Source: Hymenobacter polaris (GTDB lineage Bacteria > Bacteroidota > Bacteroidia > Cytophagales > Hymenobacteraceae). Taken from it: DNA of 64,000 nucleotides. The first letter of the stretch is position 1, and each line of letters begins with the position of its first letter. The DNA is taken from the NCBI RefSeq assembly GCF_012927305.1, contig NZ_JABBGH010000003.1, forward strand, positions 930,001 to 994,000, read 5' to 3'. Shown piece by piece: positions 39,935 through 49,082 of this stretch. The translations under genes were made by a program, and so were the position numbers. The notes beneath the pieces were generated by a model, which made no database searches, was not told where the DNA came from, and saw only the letters and a list, made by a program, of their open reading frames with translations.

Positions 39935-41743
39935 ATGACCAACTGCCGACTCTGGCTAGTAAGCCTGTTGCTGGCCGGCCTAACGGCCGCCTGCGGTCAG
40001 AACGCTAAGACGGAGGCTACTGCTACGAGCGGTAGCCAGGCGGCCGCTGGCCCGGCTGCGCGTGCGGCGGGCGACACAAGTGGGCTAGGCAAGAAGCCCG
40101 GTTGGTGGAAGGAAACGGTGGTGTACCAACTGTATCCGCGCAGCTTCCAAGACAGCAACGGCGATGGCATTGGCGACCTCAAGGGCATCACGTCGCGGCT
40201 GGACTATCTCAAGAGCCTAGGTATCGGCACGGTGTGGCTGAACCCGATTTATGGCTCGCCCAACGATGATAACGGCTACGATATCTCTGATTATCGGGCT
40301 ATTATGACTGATTTCGGCACGATGGCCGATTTCGACGAGCTACTACAGGGTATGCACGCACGGGGCATTAAGCTGGTGATGGACCTGGTGGTGAACCACA
40401 GCAGCGACGAGCACGCCTGGTTTAAGTCGGCGCGGGCTTCGCGCACCAGCCCCTACCGCGACTACTACTACTGGTGGCCCGCCGAGAAAGGCACACCGCC
40501 CGCTCGCTACAGCACTTTCGACGTGAAGAAGAATGCCTGGCAGTACGACGCGCCTACCAAGAGCTACTACCTGCACTACTTCTCAAAAAAGCAGCCCGAC
40601 CTGAACTGGAACAACCCGAAGCTGCGCCAGGAAGTGTACAATATCATGCGCTTTTGGGCTGATAAGGGCATCGATGGCTTTCGCATGGATGCCTTCCAAT
40701 TCGTAGCTAAGGACCCCACTTTTCCGCCCATGCCGGGGCTAACCGAGAGCAACTACACCAACGCCTATAACCACGGCCCGCATCTGCACGACTACCTGCA
40801 GGAAATGAACCGCGAGGTGCTCAGCCACTACAGGTTGATGACCGTGGCCGAGGGCGCGGGCCGCAACCCGCAGGAAGCCATGCTGTTTGTGGACCCCGCC
40901 CGCCACGAGCTGAACATGACCTATCACTTTGATGCGGTAGGCGTGGGCGACAAGCGCCAGGGCGGTTACAAGCTGAGCGAGCTGAAAAACGTGTTTGGGA
41001 AGTGGGAGCAGGAGTTTGCCACCAAGGGCTGGCAGTCAATTTACCTAGGCAGCCACGACCAGCCGCGCATCGTGAGCCGCTTTGGCGACGACCGGCCGGC
41101 CTTCCGGGCACCGTCGGCTAAGCTCCTCACTACCTTCTTACTCAGTATGCATGGCACGCCCTATTGCTACTACGGCGACGAGCTGGGCATGACTAACATC
41201 AACTTCACCAGCATGGCCGACTACCGCGATGTGGCGGCGCGCAACGGCTACCAGTTGGTAAAAGACCAAAAGGGCGATACGGCAACCTATCTGAAGTTCC
41301 TAGCCCACTTTTCGCGCGACAACTCGCGCACCCCTTTCCAGTGGAGCAGCGCCCCCAATGCCGGTTTTACTACCGGCACGCCCTGGCTGAAAGTGAATCC
41401 TAACTACTTGACTGTTAACGAAGCGGTTGAAACGAAAGATTCTAACTCGGTGCTCAATCATTTTCGGCGGGCCATAGCTATGCGCCAGCAGCACAAGGTG
41501 CTGGTGTACGGCCAATATGAGCTGCTGGATAAGGCCAATCCGCACATCTGGGCCTACACCCGCACCCAGGGGGCCGATAAAGCGCTGGTGGTACTCAACT
41601 TCTCGGCCACGCCGCAGCGCTGGCCCCTGCCAACCGGGCTAGCCGTGGCCGGCGAGCCCTGGCTAAATAACTATCCAACTTTTGCGGCCGGCCCCACCCT
41701 AGGCCTGCAACCCTGGCAGGCCCTGGTGCTACCGCTTAAGTAA
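39935..41743 (+). CDS. GH13 alpha-glucosidase, lipoprotein
   Basis: 602 aa. N-terminal lipobox LTAAC after a hydrophobic stretch, so it is probably an outer-membrane-bound lipoprotein. The GH13 barrel runs from WWKETVVYQLYPRSF. Catalytic residues visible: nucleophile Asp in GIDGFRMDAF, acid Glu in LMTVAEGAG, and the transition-state Asp in LGSHDQPRIVSR. The SHDQPR motif and overall length match oligo-1,6-glucosidase / sucrose or trehalulose-type enzymes. It is upstream of susC and may open the oligosaccharide before uptake. Confidence 0.92.
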   Translation: MTNCRLWLVSLLLAGLTAACGQNAKTEATATSGSQAAAGPAARAAGDTSGLGKKPGWWKETVVYQLYPRSFQDSNGDGIGDLKGITSRLDYLKSLGIGTVWLNPIYGSPNDDNGYDISDYRAIMTDFGTMADFDELLQGMHARGIKLVMDLVVNHSSDEHAWFKSARASRTSPYRDYYYWWPAEKGTPPARYSTFDVKKNAWQYDAPTKSYYLHYFSKKQPDLNWNNPKLRQEVYNIMRFWADKGIDGFRMDAFQFVAKDPTFPPMPGLTESNYTNAYNHGPHLHDYLQEMNREVLSHYRLMTVAEGAGRNPQEAMLFVDPARHELNMTYHFDAVGVGDKRQGGYKLSELKNVFGKWEQEFATKGWQSIYLGSHDQPRIVSRFGDDRPAFRAPSAKLLTTFLLSMHGTPYCYYGDELGMTNINFTSMADYRDVAARNGYQLVKDQKGDTATYLKFLAHFSRDNSRTPFQWSSAPNAGFTTGTPWLKVNPNYLTVNEAVETKDSNSVLNHFRRAIAMRQQHKVLVYGQYELLDKANPHIWAYTRTQGADKALVVLNFSATPQRWPLPTGLAVAGEPWLNNYPTFAAGPTLGLQPWQALVLPLK

Positions 41744-41892
41744 CTTGTTGAATAACAATTGATATTGTAGAGTATTTCTTGCCATTCACTTTTTTCAAGC
41801 TATGAAATACGCAGCTTCTTTCTCCCACCCTTCAGCGGCTTGGCGCGTCGTCCTCCAGTTCTAGAATTCCCCCACTTTTACTCTTTTCACCC

Positions 41893-44800
41893 ATGAACAA
41901 AAATTTGTACGCACGGTACGCAGCGGGCGGGCCGCCGGCACCAGCCGCGGCTTTTGCTTTGCAAGCACTAGCAAAGAAGCTGCTCTTCTTTAGCCTATTG
42001 TGCCTGTTATTCCCGATGATGGCGCTGGCGCAAACCCGGCCGCTGTCGGGCAAAGTAACAGATACGAAAGGTGCCGGCCTGCCCGGCGTAACGGTAGTAG
42101 TGCCGGGCACCACCATTGGCGCCGGCACCGATGCCGACGGTAATTTCCAGCTGCAAGTGCCGGCCACGGCCACTTCCATCACGGTGTCCTTTGTAGGCTA
42201 TGCCAAGCAAACGGTGAACATCACCGGCAAAACGACGGTGAACGTGACCCTGCAAGACGATGCGCAGGCCCTAGGCGACGTAGTAGTAGTAGGCTACGGC
42301 ACAGTGAAGAAAACGGACCTAACCGGAGCGGTTTCGGCGCTAAATCCCAAAGACTTCAACAAGGGTACTTTCACCTCTCCCGACCAGCTCATCCAGGGCC
42401 GGGCCTCGGGCGTGCAGGTGACGCAGAATAGCGGCCAACCCGGCGGCGCTACTACCATCCGCATCCGTGGCAACTCGGCCGTGACGGGTACCGGCCAGCC
42501 ACTATATGTAGTAGATGGTGTGCCGCTGGATGGCCGCTCGGCCACGCCTGGCTCCTCTACCGCCTTTGGCGATAGCCCTGGTAGCAACCCGCTCAACTTC
42601 CTGAACCCGGCCGATATTGAGAGCATCGACATTTTGAAGGATGCGTCGGCGACGGCTATTTACGGCTCGCGCGCCGCTTACGGCGTGGTTATTATTACGA
42701 CCAAGCGCGGCAAGATAGGTGAGGCCCGGCTGGAGTTTGGCGTTTCGGGTGGCTTCTCCAAAATTCTGCGCCGCATCGACATCCTCAATGCCGACCAGTT
42801 CCGGCAGGCGCTCTCGTACTACGGCGCGCCGGCCACCAACGACAAAGGCCAGAACAACGACCCGCTGGGGGCGATTTTGCAAACGGCCCCTCTGCAGAAC
42901 TATAACCTGGCGGCCAGCGGCGGCAACGAAAACGCCCGCTACCGCCTCTCCCTAGGGTACCTCAACCAGAAAGGTATCATCCGCACTTCGGGTATTGAGA
43001 AGTACACCGGGGCGTTTGCCGGCAACTACAAGTTCTTAGAAAACAAGCGCCTAGGCCTGGACCTCAACTTGAAGGTGACCCAGGTAGTCGAGCAGCTGGC
43101 CCCCGTCACCAACAACGGTGACTTCCGCGGTAGCATCATCGGCCAGGCGCTGCAGTGGAACCCTACCGACTCGCTCTACAGCGCCAACGGTCAGCCGGTG
43201 TCGCGCCTGGGTAGCACCACCATCAACCCGGTAGCTACGCTCAACTACTACCACGACCGCGCCCGCACTACCACGGCCCAAGTGTCGCTCTCGCCCTACT
43301 ACAAGTTTACTGACTGGCTGGAGTACCGGGCGTTGTTTGCCGGCACTTACAGCACGGGTATCCGTCGCACCAGCATCGACCAGCGCCTCAATATTGCTGA
43401 CTACCAGCAGTTAGGCTACGCAGCCATTAATACGGCCGAGCTGCTGACCCAGCAGATGACCCACACCTTGAACTTCAATAAGAAGCTAGGTAGCAACTTC
43501 AACGTGAATGCGCTGCTGGGCTACGAGTACCAGAAGTTCAACAACTCTACCAGCTCCCTCAGCGGCCGCGGGCCGGTGAACACGACCACGGGCGCCCCCA
43601 TTGGCTTTGGTACCTACGGGCTGGACTACACCAACTACCTGCAGTTCTCCAACCCTTCGGGCCGCAACATCTCCTCGACCATAGACCCCGTGACGGAGCT
43701 ACAGTCGTTCTTCGGCCGCGTAATTTTGAACTACAAGGAGCGCTATCTGCTGACGGCTACGCTACGCGCGGACGGCTCCACCAAGTTTGGTGACAACAAC
43801 AAATACGGTTATTTCCCGTCGGTATCGGCGGCCTGGGACATCAGCCAGGAAGAGTTCTTCAAGGTGCAGGCCATCAACCAGTTCAAGCTGCGTGCTGGCT
43901 TCGGTGTAACCGGTAACCAGGAGTTTCCGGCTGGTGCGGCCCGTTCGCAGTACGCCTTTCTCAACAACAACGGCGGTATCAGCCAGATTACCAACGCCAA
44001 CCCCAACCTGAAATGGCAGTCGGACGAGCAGTTTGACGTGGGTGCCGACTTCGCGTTGTTCAACAACAAGGTGACCCTGACGGCGGACTACTTCTACAAG
44101 AAGACTACCAACCTGCTGTACCCCAACATTCCGGGCTTCCCGGCTGCACCGGGTGGCAGCAGCGTAATCTGGTCGAACCTGAACGGGGAGATTGTAAACA
44201 AGGGCGTAGAACTCATCGCCAACGCCTCGATTTTTGACACCCCGGGCTTCGGCTTCACCATCGGCGGCAATGCCACCTTCGTGCGCAACTCGGTAGGCGG
44301 CCTGCCCGACGCCCTCATCATCCAGACTGGTGGCCTGAGCGGGCAGGGCCTGAGCGGAGTACTGGTAGAAACCATTCAGAACGGCCAGCCGCTCAACGGC
44401 TACCAACTGCCTGTCTACAACGGCCTCAACCCCACGACGGGCCTCTACAACGACTTTGGGGCTCGCCAGTACGCCGGCAACCCCAACCCCACTACGCTGG
44501 TAGGCTTCAACACCACCATCCGCGGGGGCAAGCTCTCGCTCACGGCTAATTTCACCGGCGCGTTTGGTAACATGCTCTACAACAACACCTTCAACAGCGT
44601 GCTGAACGTGAGCCAAATTCGCTCTGGCAAAAACATCGCCTTGGCCGAGTTCCAGTCGGGCGTAAAGGAGTCGCTCTCGAACGCCGTAACGCCTTCGACC
44701 CGCTACCTGGAAAGCGGCAACTACGTGAAGCTCTCGAACCTGACGCTTTCCTACGCCTTCGGCGACATAGCCGTGTTTAAGGGCCTCAACCTCTTCGCCA

Positions 44801-44955
44801 TCTCCCAGAACCTGTTCCTCCTCACCAGCTATCGCGGCTTCGACCCCGAGGTGAACACTAACAAGGCCAACGGCGTGGTGCCCTCGGCTGGCATCGACTA
44901 CACGGGCTACCCCCCGGCCCGAACTTTCACGTTCGGATTGAATGTATCGCTGTAA
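41893..44955 (+). CDS. susC: SusC/RagA-type TonB-dependent outer membrane transporter
   Basis: 1020 aa. After a signal region, a carboxypeptidase-like domain ('GKVTDTKGAGLPGVTVVVPG', about 50-120), then a TonB-box-proximal plug ('GDVVVVGYGTVKKTDLTGAV', about 132-150) and 'TIRIRGNSA...YVVDGVPLDG' typical of the SusC plug, then the beta-barrel with C-terminal aromatic 'FGLNVSL'. It imports oligosaccharides across the outer membrane with SusD as lid. The stop codon is followed 25 bases later by the susD ATG. Confidence 0.97.
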   Translation: MNKNLYARYAAGGPPAPAAAFALQALAKKLLFFSLLCLLFPMMALAQTRPLSGKVTDTKGAGLPGVTVVVPGTTIGAGTDADGNFQLQVPATATSITVSFVGYAKQTVNITGKTTVNVTLQDDAQALGDVVVVGYGTVKKTDLTGAVSALNPKDFNKGTFTSPDQLIQGRASGVQVTQNSGQPGGATTIRIRGNSAVTGTGQPLYVVDGVPLDGRSATPGSSTAFGDSPGSNPLNFLNPADIESIDILKDASATAIYGSRAAYGVVIITTKRGKIGEARLEFGVSGGFSKILRRIDILNADQFRQALSYYGAPATNDKGQNNDPLGAILQTAPLQNYNLAASGGNENARYRLSLGYLNQKGIIRTSGIEKYTGAFAGNYKFLENKRLGLDLNLKVTQVVEQLAPVTNNGDFRGSIIGQALQWNPTDSLYSANGQPVSRLGSTTINPVATLNYYHDRARTTTAQVSLSPYYKFTDWLEYRALFAGTYSTGIRRTSIDQRLNIADYQQLGYAAINTAELLTQQMTHTLNFNKKLGSNFNVNALLGYEYQKFNNSTSSLSGRGPVNTTTGAPIGFGTYGLDYTNYLQFSNPSGRNISSTIDPVTELQSFFGRVILNYKERYLLTATLRADGSTKFGDNNKYGYFPSVSAAWDISQEEFFKVQAINQFKLRAGFGVTGNQEFPAGAARSQYAFLNNNGGISQITNANPNLKWQSDEQFDVGADFALFNNKVTLTADYFYKKTTNLLYPNIPGFPAAPGGSSVIWSNLNGEIVNKGVELIANASIFDTPGFGFTIGGNATFVRNSVGGLPDALIIQTGGLSGQGLSGVLVETIQNGQPLNGYQLPVYNGLNPTTGLYNDFGARQYAGNPNPTTLVGFNTTIRGGKLSLTANFTGAFGNMLYNNTFNSVLNVSQIRSGKNIALAEFQSGVKESLSNAVTPSTRYLESGNYVKLSNLTLSYAFGDIAVFKGLNLFAISQNLFLLTSYRGFDPEVNTNKANGVVPSAGIDYTGYPPARTFTFGLNVSL

Positions 44956-44980
44956 TCCCACCCAAGCCTTTATCCTGTAT

Positions 44981-46543
44981 ATGAAAAAGATTTTAAGTGC
45001 GGCGGCGATGCTGGCCGTAATGCAGCTGGCCAACAGCTGCAAGATTAACGAAGAGTTTCAAGGCACCCTTACCCCCACGCAGGTAGCCGGCGGCACGGCC
45101 TCCTCGCTGCTTGATGGCGTGTATAACTCTATGCGTTCACCTTTTCAGGGAGCTACTCAGGTATTTGCCCTCTCGGAGGTAACTACGGATGAGCGCCTGA
45201 TGCCCACCCGCGCCGGCGACTGGGACGACAACGGCGTGTGGCGCCAGCTGCACCTGCACACCTGGGATGCCAACCACAGCCAGGTGCGCGATGCTTTTGC
45301 CAACCTGGGTGGGGTAATATTTGCGGCTACCGACATGCTGCAGGCTCAGTATAATGCCAACACGCAGCAGCAGGCCGAAGCCCGCTTTTTGCGCGCCTTC
45401 GCCATGTACTGGACCCTCGACCTCTACGACCAGGTGCCATACCGCGAACCAGGTGAGCTAGTATCGAACAACGCACAGGTGCGCAAAGGCACGGCGGCGC
45501 TCGACTACATCATCTCGGAGCTGACGACGGTGATGCCTAACCTGCCCGACGCGCCTGCCTACCGCGCTACCAAGGATGCCGCTCGCTGCCTGCTGATGAA
45601 GTGCTACCTCAACCGCGGAGTGTACGCCAACCGGCAGGCGCCGACCTTCGCGGCTGCCGACATGAACTTAGTTATCGGCCTGGCCGACAACATTATCAAC
45701 AGCGGGCGCTACAAGTTTGCCAATAACTACTTCGATAACTTCGCTCCCGACAATACCAACATCGGCACCGAAAATATCTTCACGGAGCTGAATATTGGGG
45801 GTGTAAGCAGCGGGGCTCAGTACGACCTGTGGCGCTTCATCTCGCACTACAACATGAATCCTTCGGGATATAACGGTCCCTGCGCCCTGCCGAGCTTCTA
45901 TAACAAGTACGAGGCCAGCGACCTGCGCCGCGGCCAAGTATATAAATACACCAACGGCCCGGCTAACCCCGGCAACCGCGTAAACGTAGGTTTCCTTATC
46001 GGCCAGCAGTACAGCTTGATTAACGGTAATGCCCTAACGGACCGCCTTGGTAATCCCTTGGCTTTCACGGCAGCCGTAAACATCATTGAAACCGGCTCGA
46101 ACCTGGAAGTGACCGGTATTCGGCCCATGAAGTACCCACCCGACTTCACCAACAACTCGGCGGGTACCATCGACAACGATATGGTGCACTTCCGCCTACC
46201 CGACGTGCTGCTGATGAAGGCCGAAGCCATTATGCGCGGTGGTACGGGCACTACGGCCGGCTCGTATGGCAGCACCCCGCTAGCCCTGGTCAACTCCATT
46301 CGCACGAACTCGACGCGGGCAGCCAGCGCCTTGAGCAGCGTGAGCCTCACCAACATCTACGATGAGCGGGGCCGCGAGCTATACTTGGAGCTGTGGCGCC
46401 GGCAGGATATGGTGCGCTTTGGCACCTACTTAGGGGCCATTGAGCAAGGCCCCACGAGCAGCGACCCCAAATACCTCATCTTCCCCATTCCAAACCAGCA
46501 GCTAGCCGTTAATCCCAACCTGACTCAGAACCCAGGATACTAG
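44981..46543 (+). CDS. susD: SusD/RagB-family surface glycan-binding lipoprotein
   Basis: 520 aa from ATG 44981 (MKKILSAAAMLAVMQLANSC), where the Cys is the lipid-attachment site. A TPR-like helical core and the 'ARFLRAFAMYWTLDLYDQVPY' region are SusD hallmarks. It binds sugar at the cell surface and forms the lid of the SusC transporter. Directly after susC and ended by a strong terminator. Confidence 0.96.
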   Translation: MKKILSAAAMLAVMQLANSCKINEEFQGTLTPTQVAGGTASSLLDGVYNSMRSPFQGATQVFALSEVTTDERLMPTRAGDWDDNGVWRQLHLHTWDANHSQVRDAFANLGGVIFAATDMLQAQYNANTQQQAEARFLRAFAMYWTLDLYDQVPYREPGELVSNNAQVRKGTAALDYIISELTTVMPNLPDAPAYRATKDAARCLLMKCYLNRGVYANRQAPTFAAADMNLVIGLADNIINSGRYKFANNYFDNFAPDNTNIGTENIFTELNIGGVSSGAQYDLWRFISHYNMNPSGYNGPCALPSFYNKYEASDLRRGQVYKYTNGPANPGNRVNVGFLIGQQYSLINGNALTDRLGNPLAFTAAVNIIETGSNLEVTGIRPMKYPPDFTNNSAGTIDNDMVHFRLPDVLLMKAEAIMRGGTGTTAGSYGSTPLALVNSIRTNSTRAASALSSVSLTNIYDERGRELYLELWRRQDMVRFGTYLGAIEQGPTSSDPKYLIFPIPNQQLAVNPNLTQNPGY

Positions 46544-46559
46544 GTTCGGTAGCAGCAAC

Positions 46560-46591
46560 AAAAAGCGGCTAGCTACGGCTAGCCGCTTTTT
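46560..46591 (+). terminator. Strong terminator after susD
   Basis: AAAAAGCGGCTAGC and GCTAGCCGCTTTTT enclose TACG. Symmetric A and T runs make it bidirectional. The remaining 310 bases up to the LacI gene show no gene; the last 70 bases are AT-rich and probably hold its promoter, though no exact TAnnTTTG box was seen. Confidence 0.9.
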
Positions 46592-46903
46592 GTTAGCGCG
46601 CACTTGGTTGGTTTGCTAGCGGTATTTAGCCCGTAGCGGGCAGCGCAAGCGCGTGCGAGCCCAGTACAGGGCCTAGGGTAACGCTACGGCGCCACAGGCT
46701 AGGTGCCGGGCTTGCTTGGGCTGCGGGCAGCGCAGCGTTGGGCGTGGCCAAGGCTGGTAGTAGCCACCACTTAAACCACACTTTTGGCCCTAGGGCAGCT
46801 GCTAGGTGCTGCTCCAAAGCAGGCGGCTCTATATTAGCGAAACTGTGCTACCCCTTTAAAAGAGGCATACTATCCAGTAACTACCTGTATTTCAAATAGC
46901 GAC

Positions 46904-47947
46904 ATGCCAGCTCGCCGCGTTTCTATTGGCGATATCGCCAGCCAGCTTAAGCTGTCGCCTTCCACGGTGTCGCGGGCCTTGGCGCACAACCCCGACGTGA
47001 GCGAGACGACGCGCCAGCGGGTGCAGCAGCTGGCGCAAGAGCTAGGCTACCAGCCCAACCAGGTGGCCGTGGCCCTGCGTCGGGGGCATAGCAACACGCT
47101 AGGCGTGCTGGTACCACACCTGGCGGGTACGTTTTTCCCGGAGGTGGTGGATGGCATTACGGAAGCCGCCAGCCAGGCGGGCTACAACGTCATGATTTGC
47201 CAGTCGCGCGAGGATGCCGAGCAGGAGCGCAAAAACCTGGAACTGCTCATGAACGCGCCCGTGGCGGGCCTGCTGGTGTCGCTGGCCAGCTCCACCCAAA
47301 ACTACGCGCCCTTCGAGGCGGTGCGCACGGCCAACCTGCCGCTGGTGTTCTTCGACCGGGCCATCGAGGGGCTTACGGGCGAGCACATTAGCTCGGTGGT
47401 GATTGACGACTACGCGGGGGCGTACATGGCCGTTTCGCACCTGGTGGAGCAAGGCTGCCGCCGCATTGCCCACCTGGCGGGGCCGCCGCATCTGGCCATT
47501 TATGAGCAGCGCCACCGCGGCTACGAGCAGGCCCTGCACGACCACGGCCTGCCCTACCGGCCCGAGCTGGTGTGCCCCATCGGCCAGCACCAGCCCGACG
47601 GGGCCGCCGCCATGCGCCAGCTATTGCAGCTGCCTTGCCCTCCCGACGCCGTATTCTCCTCCGGCGACTCGGCCCTGGTGGGGGCGCTGCAAGTATTGAA
47701 AGAGCTGGGCTACCGCGTGCCCGACGACGTGGCGCTGGCTGGCTTCAGCAACGCCGAGTTTACGGCCCTGACCGAGCCGCCGCTCACCACCGTTGACCAG
47801 CATAGCCACCAAATGGGCCGCGAGGCCGTCAACCAGCTACTGCGGATGCTGCACACCGCCACCCCCACCGCCGTGGTGCTGCGGCCCCAGCTACTGGTGC
47901 GAGCCTCCTCGCAGCGGGTGGGCCAGCAGCAATCGCTGGCGGGCTAG
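46904..47947 (+). CDS. LacI-family transcription regulator
   Basis: 347 aa. N-terminal HTH: VSIGDIASQLKLSPSTVSRA, with hinge residues after 'LGYQPNQVAVALRRG'. The rest is a periplasmic-binding-protein-like sensor ('GVLVPHLAGTFFPEVVDGIT', 'GLLVSLASST', 'LPLVFFDRAI'). It likely represses or activates the sugar genes around it in response to a sugar. Its terminator separates it from the convergent fructokinase gene. Confidence 0.95.
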   Translation: MPARRVSIGDIASQLKLSPSTVSRALAHNPDVSETTRQRVQQLAQELGYQPNQVAVALRRGHSNTLGVLVPHLAGTFFPEVVDGITEAASQAGYNVMICQSREDAEQERKNLELLMNAPVAGLLVSLASSTQNYAPFEAVRTANLPLVFFDRAIEGLTGEHISSVVIDDYAGAYMAVSHLVEQGCRRIAHLAGPPHLAIYEQRHRGYEQALHDHGLPYRPELVCPIGQHQPDGAAAMRQLLQLPCPPDAVFSSGDSALVGALQVLKELGYRVPDDVALAGFSNAEFTALTEPPLTTVDQHSHQMGREAVNQLLRMLHTATPTAVVLRPQLLVRASSQRVGQQQSLAG

Positions 47948-47982
47948 TAGCCCTAGGGCTGTACGCTGCCTATGCGCGTGTA

Positions 47983-48033
47983 CCTACCAAAAAGCGCCGT
48001 TCCTGCATAGCAGGAACGGCGCTTTTTGGTAGG
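47983..48033. terminator. Perfect bidirectional terminator between convergent genes
   Basis: A 24-bp perfect stem with the loop ATA. The core arms are GCGCCGTTCCTGC and GCAGGAACGGCGC, flanked by A and T runs. It ends both the LacI gene and the fructokinase gene. Confidence 0.95.
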
Positions 48034-48067
48034 CATGCAATAACAATGCTGAACCTAAAAAGCGTTG

Positions 48068-48964
48068 CTAAGCCGCTTGCAGGTCCATGAGCCCGGTTAC
48101 ATCGGTGGGCGTGATGGCGGGGGTGGCGCCCTGGTGGGTGGCTACCAGCGCCCCGGCCGCGCAGGCAAAGCGCAGCATGGCGCCCGGCTCGGTGCCCGCC
48201 AGCCAGCCCCGCAGCAGCGCCGCCAAAAAGGCGTCGCCGCTACCGATGGTGTCGCGCACCTCTACTACCAGGCCGGGTGCTTGGTAAAGCTGCCCGCCGG
48301 TGTACAGCAGGGCGCCCTCGGCCCCGCAGGTAACGCATACGGCTTGCAGGCCGAAGCGCTCGATGAGCCAGCGCATGGCGGCGGGGCGGTCGGCGCTGGC
48401 TTCGCCCTGGCCAAACCAGCCCATAATTTCGGCTAGCTCGTGGTGATTCATCTTCACCAGGTGGGCCTTGCCCAGCAGGTACTCGGTCACTTCTTGGGTG
48501 TAGTGCGGCGGGCGTAGGTTCACGTCGAACACCCGGAAACGGGCGTGCTCGAGCAGGCGGTAGAGGGTTTCGCGGGTGCCGGCCTGGCGGGCGGCCAGGC
48601 TGCCGTATACCAGCATGGCTGCGCCGTCGAGGAGGTCGGCCAGCTCGTCTTCGTACTGAATATAATCCCAGGCTACGGGCTGCACTATCTTGTATACCAC
48701 CTCGTTGGCGTCGTCCACGTTGGCCTTTACCACGCCCGTGAGGTGGGTTTTGCCTTGCTGCACGTACTGCGTGCTCACGCCCTTCGAGGCGATGAAGTCG
48801 AGCAGCTCGCGGCCCAACTCGTCGTCGCCCACGCGGCTGATGAGCTGCACCGGCTGCCCCAGCTGATGCAGGTGCACGGCCACGTTGAAGGGCGCGCCCC
48901 CCGGCTGCTGCCCGGTGGGCAGGATGTCCCAGAGTACTTCTCCAAAGCAAACAACTGGCTTCAT
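48068..48964 (-). CDS. PfkB-family sugar kinase, probable fructokinase
   Basis: 298 aa from ATG 48964 (MKPVVCFGEVLWDILP). Substrate-binding 'PGGAPFNVAVHLHQLG' and 'ISRVGDDELG' motifs and the catalytic 'DTIGSGDAFLAALL' anion-hole/Asp motif are all present. The spacing and the 'GGAPxNVAxxLxxLG' form fit fructokinases. It would phosphorylate fructose or a similar ketose released by the GH13 or GH65 enzymes. Next to the MFS porter and co-directional. Confidence 0.9.
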   Translation of the reverse strand: MKPVVCFGEVLWDILPTGQQPGGAPFNVAVHLHQLGQPVQLISRVGDDELGRELLDFIASKGVSTQYVQQGKTHLTGVVKANVDDANEVVYKIVQPVAWDYIQYEDELADLLDGAAMLVYGSLAARQAGTRETLYRLLEHARFRVFDVNLRPPHYTQEVTEYLLGKAHLVKMNHHELAEIMGWFGQGEASADRPAAMRWLIERFGLQAVCVTCGAEGALLYTGGQLYQAPGLVVEVRDTIGSGDAFLAALLRGWLAGTEPGAMLRFACAAGALVATHQGATPAITPTDVTGLMDLQAA

Positions 48965-49082
48965 GAGAGTTATGAATAAAAAGTTATGAGTTGGGGGGCC
49001 TAGGGCCGTGACAATAGGAAAGAGGAAATAGCAATGCACTAGGGTTACTTCCCAGCAACTCATGGCTTTTAACTCCTAATTC

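Noticed and set aside
43762..45042. Long minus-strand frame opposite susC
   Set aside because: It is a GC-driven antisense frame without any motif, opposite a clear SusC gene.
46626..46817. Short minus-strand frame between susD and the LacI gene
   Set aside because: No motif, no coupling to a neighbour, and poor codon content.
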